Positions 57,257 to 62,033 of a stretch of DNA of 62,033 nucleotides are shown in pieces. Each line of letters begins with the position of its first letter. Positions within the stretch are counted from its first letter, which is position 1. A program made the position numbers and the translations under genes. Source of the stretch: Alphaproteobacteria bacterium (GTDB lineage Bacteria > Pseudomonadota > Alphaproteobacteria > Rs-D84); NCBI GenBank assembly GCA_017616785.1, contig JAFZXK010000001.1, forward strand, positions 1 to 62,033, given 5' to 3'. The notes under the pieces were generated by a model that made no database searches, was not told the DNA's origin, and saw only the letters and a program-made list of their open reading frames with translations.

Positions 57257-58779
57257 TTTTTAAGTTTTACGCCATATTTACCACGATTGATGGGGCGGTA
57301 TGAAATGGCCTCTGCTAGATCATCCATGGTAATATCTTTGTCCCCACGCAGGTCCGCAATTGTTCGCGCAATTCGTTTTATACGATTGTATCCGCGCGCG
57401 GACATTCCCATCTTTTCGGCGGCGTTATTCAAAAAGTTCGTAAGTTCATCACCAAGTACAACATACTTTTCCAAATCCGCACCGTCCAACAACGCATTCA
57501 CATACCCCTGGCGTGCGATTTGTCGTGTGCGTGCGGCGACAACGCGTGCGCGTATAGTTTCACTGGGTTCCGACGGCAAATTGCTTTTCATTTCCCATGG
57601 ATTGACCGGGTCAACATCAACATGTAAATCAATGCGGTCAAGCAACGGCCCGGAAATTTTATTCTGGTACGCTTCGGCACACCTTGGCGCGCGGGAACAG
57701 GACAGGGCGGCGTTTCCCAAATGCCCGCACGGACACGGATTCATCGCGGCAATAAGTTGGAATCGCGCGGGATATGTCGCGTTTCGCTTTGCCCTTGAAA
57801 TCATAATCTTTCCCGATTCCATCGGTTGCCGCAAAATTTCAAGTGTCGCGCGGTTAAATTCCGGCAATTCGTCCAAAAACAGAACCCCATTGTGCGCCAA
57901 CGATATTTCGCCCGGTCGCGCATCCGAACCGCCGCCGGCAAGTGAAACCGGACTTGAAGTATGATGGACACTGCGGAACGGGCGGCGCGACATCAGTGTT
58001 TTATTGTCTAACTTTCCGGCAATGGAATATATTATTGATGTTTCCAACACTTCATCCGCGGTCATTTCCGGCATAATCGTCGGCAACCGTGATGCAAGCA
58101 TGGTTTTCCCCGACCCCGGTGGCCCAACCATCAACATCGCATGTCCGCCCGCCGCCGCGATTTCAAGCGCGCGTTTGGCGGCCGCCTGGCCATGAACTTC
58201 GGACATATCGGCGTGCGTGGTTGCACTTTCCGTATGTGTCGCGGGCAAATCCGGCAACAACAGCGGATTTTTCCCGTTAAAATGATTTATCAGTTCCAAA
58301 ACATGAAACGGCGCAAGTATATCATTTTCCCCCGCCCATCGTGCTTCGGCCCCTTGGTCGCCAGGACAGATTATTCCGAAACCATTTTTCTTGGCCCACA
58401 CGCCTGCGGCCAAGACGCCGTTCGTTTTCGCAACCGTGCCATTAAGGCCGACTTCGCCAATAATAATGTATTTTGATAATTTATCTTGGGGTAAAATATC
58501 AAACGCGCAAAGTATTCCGCACAATATTGGCAAATCAAAGTGCGCACCGCTTTTTTCCACATCCGCGGGCGACAAGTTCACCGTCAAACGTTTTGGCGGC
58601 AATTGCAGGCCCAACGCCGATAGAACATTTACAATGCGTTCCGCAGATTCTTTTACCGCGCGGTCGGCAAGCCCGATAATCTTAAAATCAGGTTTCCCAA
58701 GGCCGGCGGAAATTTGCACCTGGACATCAATTTTCGTTGCATCCATACCGTTAAAAATAATCGAAGCCAAAGAAATCAT
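57253..58779 (-). CDS. comM: Mg-chelatase-like AAA ATPase ComM/YifB
   Basis: A hexameric AAA+ helicase that drives branch migration during natural transformation. The N-terminal Lon-protease-like domain (about 1-170, VQVQISAGLGKPDFKIIGLADRAVKES, LTVNLSPADVEKSGAHFDLPI) is complete. Then come Walker A MVGPPGSGKTMLASRLP, the Walker B region LFLDELPEFNR, and the C-terminal zinc motif MNPCPCGHLG...C. The full length of 508 fits. A TATAAT nine bases before the ATG is the promoter. It suggests that DNA taken up by transformation can be integrated, although no uptake genes are in view. Confidence 0.95.
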   Translation of the reverse strand: MISLASIIFNGMDATKIDVQVQISAGLGKPDFKIIGLADRAVKESAERIVNVLSALGLQLPPKRLTVNLSPADVEKSGAHFDLPILCGILCAFDILPQDKLSKYIIIGEVGLNGTVAKTNGVLAAGVWAKKNGFGIICPGDQGAEARWAGENDILAPFHVLELINHFNGKNPLLLPDLPATHTESATTHADMSEVHGQAAAKRALEIAAAGGHAMLMVGPPGSGKTMLASRLPTIMPEMTADEVLETSIIYSIAGKLDNKTLMSRRPFRSVHHTSSPVSLAGGGSDARPGEISLAHNGVLFLDELPEFNRATLEILRQPMESGKIMISRAKRNATYPARFQLIAAMNPCPCGHLGNAALSCSRAPRCAEAYQNKISGPLLDRIDLHVDVDPVNPWEMKSNLPSEPSETIRARVVAARTRQIARQGYVNALLDGADLEKYVVLGDELTNFLNNAAEKMGMSARGYNRIKRIARTIADLRGDKDITMDDLAEAISYRPINRGKYGVKLKN

Positions 58780-58861
58780 GGTTTTTGTATTATATACTTG
58801 CCATAATCGAATTCAAGTTATAAAATGCAAAACGCAAAATTCGTCAAAGAAAGGAAGAAAA

Positions 58862-59740
58862 ATGTCAAAAAAGCCCAAAAATCGTATGCGTGAATGGTTT
58901 GATACATTGTTCTATGGAATTCTTATCGCCATTGGTTTCCGCAGTTTGTTTCTTGAACCTTTTAATATCCCATCCGGGTCGATGATACCGACATTGCATA
59001 TCGGCGACCATATTTTCATAACAAAATGGTCGTATGGTTATTCGCGTTATTCGTTTCCGTTTGGTTCATGGCACCTGTGGAACGGCCGGGTTTTCAAGAA
59101 TATGCCGAAACTTGGCGATGTTATTGTGTTCCGTAATCCGAAAAATGAATCACTTGATTATGTAAAACGTCTTGTTGGATTGCCGGGCGACACGATTCAG
59201 ATGCGGGAAGGTCGGCTGTACATAAACGGTGAAATGGTCGAAAGAAAAGACCCGCGGCCCTATGTCGTTGCGGTTTTGCCGCGTTCGCTGCGTTCGGTTG
59301 GTTATTATCACGAAAATATGACGATAAAGGGTAACAAGGTTTTGGTTGATGGCGCGCCGGCTGATTTTAATTATACAATTGAATATCGCGCCGACCATGT
59401 TTGCCGCACTACGCCGGGGCTTTGCGGTGTTTTCCCCGCCACAGAATATACCGAGGTTTTACCAGGTGGCGTCGAACACAGCATAATTGAATATACCGAT
59501 AACGGGCCGTTAGATAACACTATGGAATACCTGGTGCCGGAAAATCATTTGTTCTTTATGGGCGACAACCGCGACAACAGTAACGACAGCCGCGCCGATG
59601 TGGGCTTTGTTCCGGTGGACAATGTCATCGGCCACGTTTGGTTTGTGTGGTATTCGCATAATTATGCATCGCCAATGGTTGCATTTTGGAATTGGAATGC
59701 TAAGATGCGATGGAACAGATTTGGCAAAGGCATAAAATAA
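58862..59740 (+). CDS. lepB: Signal peptidase I
   Basis: Removes signal peptides from secreted proteins at the periplasmic face. One N-terminal helix (FYGILIAIGFRSLFLEPFNIP) anchors it. The catalytic Ser is in PSGSMIPTL and the Lys in LDYVKRLVGLPGD; box E GDNRDNSNDSR closes the active site. At 292 residues it is normal for an alphaproteobacterium. AAAGGAAG precedes the ATG. It is followed by rnc with the stop and start only two bases apart; lepB-rnc is a classic pair. Confidence 0.97.
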   Translation: MSKKPKNRMREWFDTLFYGILIAIGFRSLFLEPFNIPSGSMIPTLHIGDHIFITKWSYGYSRYSFPFGSWHLWNGRVFKNMPKLGDVIVFRNPKNESLDYVKRLVGLPGDTIQMREGRLYINGEMVERKDPRPYVVAVLPRSLRSVGYYHENMTIKGNKVLVDGAPADFNYTIEYRADHVCRTTPGLCGVFPATEYTEVLPGGVEHSIIEYTDNGPLDNTMEYLVPENHLFFMGDNRDNSNDSRADVGFVPVDNVIGHVWFVWYSHNYASPMVAFWNWNAKMRWNRFGKGIK

Positions 59741-59742
59741 AA

Positions 59743-60387
59743 ATGAAACTTGGTTATAAATTCAAAGATAAATCATTATTGGAACTTGCACTGACCCAGC
59801 GCGGCGTGAACAGTTTTCATAACAACGAACGCCTTGAATTCGTTGGCGACCGCGTTTTGGGGCTAAGTGTGGCATCAATGCTTTACGCAATGTATCCCAA
59901 TGAAAACGAAGGCGAACTTGCGCGGCGCTTTGCGTCACTGGTATCAACGGAAACATTGGCGGATGTTGCAAAGTCATTTGAATTGAACAAAATGGTTCAC
60001 CATGGACACATGACCGCCGGGCGCACGCGCCACATGCTTGCCAACGCGATGGAGGCGGTAATCGGTGCAATATTCTTTGATGGCGGTTTTGACAAAGCGC
60101 GGAATTTCGTGTGTGGCATTTGGCACGAATTGGCGGCGGCTGAACTGCGCCCGCCAAAGGACCCCAAAACAATGCTCCAAGAATTCGTTCAAAAAAATGC
60201 AGCGGGCGCGTTGCCGGAATATTCTGCCGCCGAAAGTTCTGGCGAAGACCACAGTCCTGTATTCACGGTAACGGTAACCGCGATGGGCGAAAGCGCAAGT
60301 GGAAGCGGGTCATCCAAGAAAAATGCAAGCACCGCGGCCGCGGCGGAATTACTAAAAATACTTGCAACCAAAAGTTTTGATGATTAA
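59743..60387 (+). CDS. rnc: Ribonuclease III
   Basis: Cuts double-stranded RNA, processes rRNA and controls mRNAs and antisense RNA pairs. The signature NERLEFVGDRVLG carries the metal-binding Glu and Asp. The second acidic site is LANAMEAVIGAIFFDGG. The C-terminal double-stranded RNA-binding domain is at about 145-212 (KTMLQEFVQKNA, KKNASTAAAAELLKIL). The ATG at 59743 begins the conserved KLGYKF; an in-frame ATG at 59710 inside lepB would add 11 residues and is a real alternative. Confidence 0.95.
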   Translation: MKLGYKFKDKSLLELALTQRGVNSFHNNERLEFVGDRVLGLSVASMLYAMYPNENEGELARRFASLVSTETLADVAKSFELNKMVHHGHMTAGRTRHMLANAMEAVIGAIFFDGGFDKARNFVCGIWHELAAAELRPPKDPKTMLQEFVQKNAAGALPEYSAAESSGEDHSPVFTVTVTAMGESASGSGSSKKNASTAAAAELLKILATKSFDD

Positions 60388-60414
60388 AATGTTGCAAAAA
60401 TAAAAGGATAAAAA

Positions 60415-60792
60415 ATGTTTTCTATTTTACTGGTGTTATTGATAATTGTTGCGGTATTCATGACCGGAATTATTTTGTTACAGAAATCAGAGGGCAGTGG
60501 TATGTCCGGCGCGTCCGCGGCGTCTATGTTTGGTGGCGCGCTAACCGGTGCGGCGGCAGGAAATTTCCTAACTAAATTGACAACATGGCTTGCGATTATA
60601 TTCTTTGTTTTGTGTGCGGCATTGGCGGTTGTGTCATCAAAAACCGCGGGTAACGCACAGAGTGAATTGCGGACGGAACTTGCGGCGGATGAATTGGCAA
60701 ACGAACCAACCCCCGCACCCGATGCAACCGACGTGGACGCACCCGCCGAACCGGTGACAACGACAGATGCACCGGCCGAAGCACAAAATTAA
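60415..60792 (+). CDS. secG: Protein translocase subunit SecG
   Basis: A small partner of SecY-SecE. Two helices (residues 2-22 and about 60-78) are joined by the conserved loop LQKSEGSGMSGASAASMFGG, the mark of SecG. The 125 residues include an Ala/Pro/Asp/Glu-rich C-terminal tail of about 45 residues, which varies between species. AAAGGATAAAAA precedes the ATG. Downstream of rnc by 27 bases and followed by a strong terminator, so lepB-rnc-secG form one unit of protein export and RNA processing. Confidence 0.95.
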   Translation: MFSILLVLLIIVAVFMTGIILLQKSEGSGMSGASAASMFGGALTGAAAGNFLTKLTTWLAIIFFVLCAALAVVSSKTAGNAQSELRTELAADELANEPTPAPDATDVDAPAEPVTTTDAPAEAQN

Positions 60793-60805
60793 TAGAATTA
60801 CATAA

Positions 60806-60834
60806 AAAACAACGCCCCGTTCGGGGCGTTTTCT
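60806..60834. terminator. Bidirectional terminator of secG and trpS
   Basis: The AACGCCCCG/CGGGGCGTT hairpin lies between the convergent genes, with T-rich flanks on both sides. Confidence 0.85.
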
Positions 60835-61831
60835 ATTTCAGGCCCAACGCAACCCTTGCACGGTTTAGGGTTTCCGCCGCAACGATGCGCGCGCGTTCGG
60901 CACCGGCGGTCAAAATTGCATCCAATACATCTGGGTTCTTGAATTGTTGGTGTTTTGTTTGAATATTGCCAATTAAATTACAGACCGCATCCGCAACCTC
61001 TCGCTTAAATTCGCCATATCCATGACCCACAAAGCGTTTTTCTATGCTCTCTATACTTTCGCCAGTTGTCGCGGCCAGTATGCTTATCAAATTTGAAATG
61101 CCGGGTTTCGCTTCTTCATCAAACCGCACCACGGATTCACTATCTGTGACCGCCGACATTATCTTTTTGCGAACCAATTTCAAATCGTCCATCAGAAAGA
61201 TTGTTCCCGGGTTTGGACCGTCCGATTTATTCATCTTTTCCGTCGGGTTTTGCAGATTTAATATCTTGTTCCCAACGGGCGCGATATAGACATCTGGTTC
61301 ATTAAAGGTGTCGCCATATCGCTTGTTGAACCGCTGGGCCAAATCGCGGGTTAATTCCACATGCTGTTGCTGGTCAAGTCCCACCGGCACAATATCCGTA
61401 TTATACAGCAAGATATCGGCGGACATCAACGGCGGATACACAAACAGCCCTGTATCAATCCCATTTTTGCCCACATTTTGTGATTTCAATTTGAACTGGG
61501 TCATACGCGACAATTCGCCCATATGCGTTTGAAATGTCATTATAAAGCCCATAATGCCGTGTTCCAAAACATCACTTTGCCGAAAGACAATTGTTTGTTC
61601 TGGGTCAACACCGCACGCCAAATACATGGCGATACAGTCATTGACCGCGATCCGCAATTCCGCCGGGTCGCGAGGGCTGGTTATCGCGTGCAGGTCCGCA
61701 ACAAAGATATAACTTTTGTATTGTGCCTGGCGCGTCACAAAGTTCTTAATCGCCCCCAGATAGTTCCCAAGTGTCAGGTTTCCACTGGGGCGCACACCGG
61801 TTAACATAACCTTTTGTTCATTGTTTTTCAT
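60833..61831 (-). CDS. trpS: Tryptophanyl-tRNA synthetase
   Basis: Charges tRNA-Trp. The class I motifs are PSGNLTLGNYLGA (the HIGH counterpart) and KMNKSDG (the KMSKS counterpart, with Asn in the third place). VGLDQQQHVELTRDLAQRFN lines the Trp pocket. The 332 residues are standard. AAAGGA precedes the ATG. The mRNA leader of about 120 bases carries a 14-codon leader peptide with two Trp codons next to a terminator-like hairpin. This strongly suggests that charging of tRNA-Trp feeds back on the expression of trpS. Confidence 0.97.
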   Translation of the reverse strand: MKNNEQKVMLTGVRPSGNLTLGNYLGAIKNFVTRQAQYKSYIFVADLHAITSPRDPAELRIAVNDCIAMYLACGVDPEQTIVFRQSDVLEHGIMGFIMTFQTHMGELSRMTQFKLKSQNVGKNGIDTGLFVYPPLMSADILLYNTDIVPVGLDQQQHVELTRDLAQRFNKRYGDTFNEPDVYIAPVGNKILNLQNPTEKMNKSDGPNPGTIFLMDDLKLVRKKIMSAVTDSESVVRFDEEAKPGISNLISILAATTGESIESIEKRFVGHGYGEFKREVADAVCNLIGNIQTKHQQFKNPDVLDAILTAGAERARIVAAETLNRARVALGLK

Positions 61832-61885
61832 AATAAAAATCCTTTGTTTATGATTAAACTAAATTGAGTTGAAAAAAATATAATG

Positions 61886-61920
61886 GGTATAAAAAGTACT
61901 GGCTGTGACTACAGCCACCA
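61886..61920 (-). promoter_or_regulatory. Putative attenuator hairpin in the trpS leader
   Basis: On the minus strand TGGCTGTAGTCACAGCCA forms a seven-pair stem, followed by GTACTTTTTA. Its 5' arm contains the second Trp codon, the Leu codon and the stop codon of the leader peptide. A ribosome stalled at the Trp codons would cover it. A five-base AGTAC near the leader start can also pair with GTACT behind the hairpin. Confidence 0.65.
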
Positions 61921-61953
61921 AACGAAAGAACAAAATGCAACTTGTGTACTCAT
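61909..61953 (-). CDS. Leader peptide of trpS, MSTQVAFCSFVWWL
   Basis: Fourteen codons beginning at an ATG that is the predicted first or second base of the transcript, so the mRNA is leaderless. The peptide ends Val-Trp-Trp-Leu-stop, with two adjacent TGG codons at positions 12 and 13. The TAG lies inside the hairpin. Rhizobial trpL, which controls trpE(G), has the same build: leaderless start, a short peptide with adjacent Trp codons, and overlap with an attenuator. Here the gene behind it is the synthetase. No synthesis gene is in view. Confidence 0.75.
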   Translation of the reverse strand: MSTQVAFCSFVWWL

Positions 61954-61960
61954 GCCACTA

Positions 61961-61989
61961 ATTATAATACATTTTATTTGAAAAGTCAA
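61961..61989 (-). promoter_or_regulatory. Promoter of the trpS leader
   Basis: TTGACT (61984-61989), 17 bases, TATAAT (61961-61966). Start of transcription is predicted at 61953-61954, the leader ATG. Confidence 0.8.
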
Positions 61990-62033
61990 TACACCGAAAA
62001 TATTGCTGCACCGATCCTTCTGGGGGCGCCAGA

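Overview
The window reads as a chromosomal segment of an alphaproteobacterium with a compact, host-associated type of genome. The evidence is the gene families: LpxI, YraN, ComM, the frr-uppS-cdsA-rseP-bamA string, a Rickettsiales-style dispersed VirB type IV secretion system with two tandem VirB8-like genes, and an HTH domain of the type alphaproteobacterial S24 repressors carry. There are also many lineage-restricted secreted, outer-membrane and coiled-coil proteins. An acetate kinase argues against a Rickettsia-like energy parasite and fits a fermentative or gut-type relative. The exact order cannot be fixed from sequence alone.

Layout. 1-5.2 kb: start of a surface-protein gene with a 220-bp leader that recurs in inverted orientation at 25.4 kb, ackA, an 850-aa unknown protein and a small membrane protein. 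5.2-9.2 kb: tRNA-Lys, a transglutaminase-like protein, an MsbA-type exporter, and tRNA-Ser with a GIY-YIG gene inserted behind it. 9.2-24.5 kb: lipoproteins, gap, miaA, an APH-type kinase, priA, virB11, an FKBP lipoprotein, lpxI, two beta-barrel proteins, an RNA uracil methyltransferase and a cluster of small secreted proteins. 24.5-28.4 kb: a candidate small RNA, a stand-alone HTH protein, two paralogous surface proteins, a winged-helix protein and birA.

28.4-40.8 kb: an incomplete podovirus-like (T7-type) structural module: lysin, holin candidate, scaffold, histone-H1-like protein, capsid, tail tubular A and B, terminase, portal. No integrase, RNA polymerase or tail fibre is visible. Its terminase gene is cut between the ATPase and nuclease domains by a 3.4-kb cassette carrying dnaB, a double-HTH regulator and an unknown gene. 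40.8-48.9 kb: one long leftward operon, frr-uppS-cdsA-rseP-bamA-virB7-virB8-virB8-unknown-yraN, joining envelope biogenesis to secretion genes. 49-62 kb: tRNA-Ala with a second GIY-YIG gene, a leucine-rich-repeat-like protein, a phosphatase, a Na/Ca antiporter, a 1343-aa unknown membrane protein, an outer-membrane protein, comM, lepB-rnc-secG, and trpS behind a leaderless Trp-rich leader peptide.

Three patterns stand out. All three tRNA genes carry a second copy of their own 3' end a short distance downstream, two of them with a 79-aa GIY-YIG nuclease and an imperfect hairpin, which suggests a family of tiny tRNA-targeting elements. Many genes are leaderless: a TTGNNN-17-TATAAT promoter ends 6 or 7 bases before the ATG. 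Finally, trpS appears to be controlled by a leaderless trpL-like attenuator (peptide MSTQVAFCSFVWWL), a design known for rhizobial trpE(G) but which I do not know for trpS.
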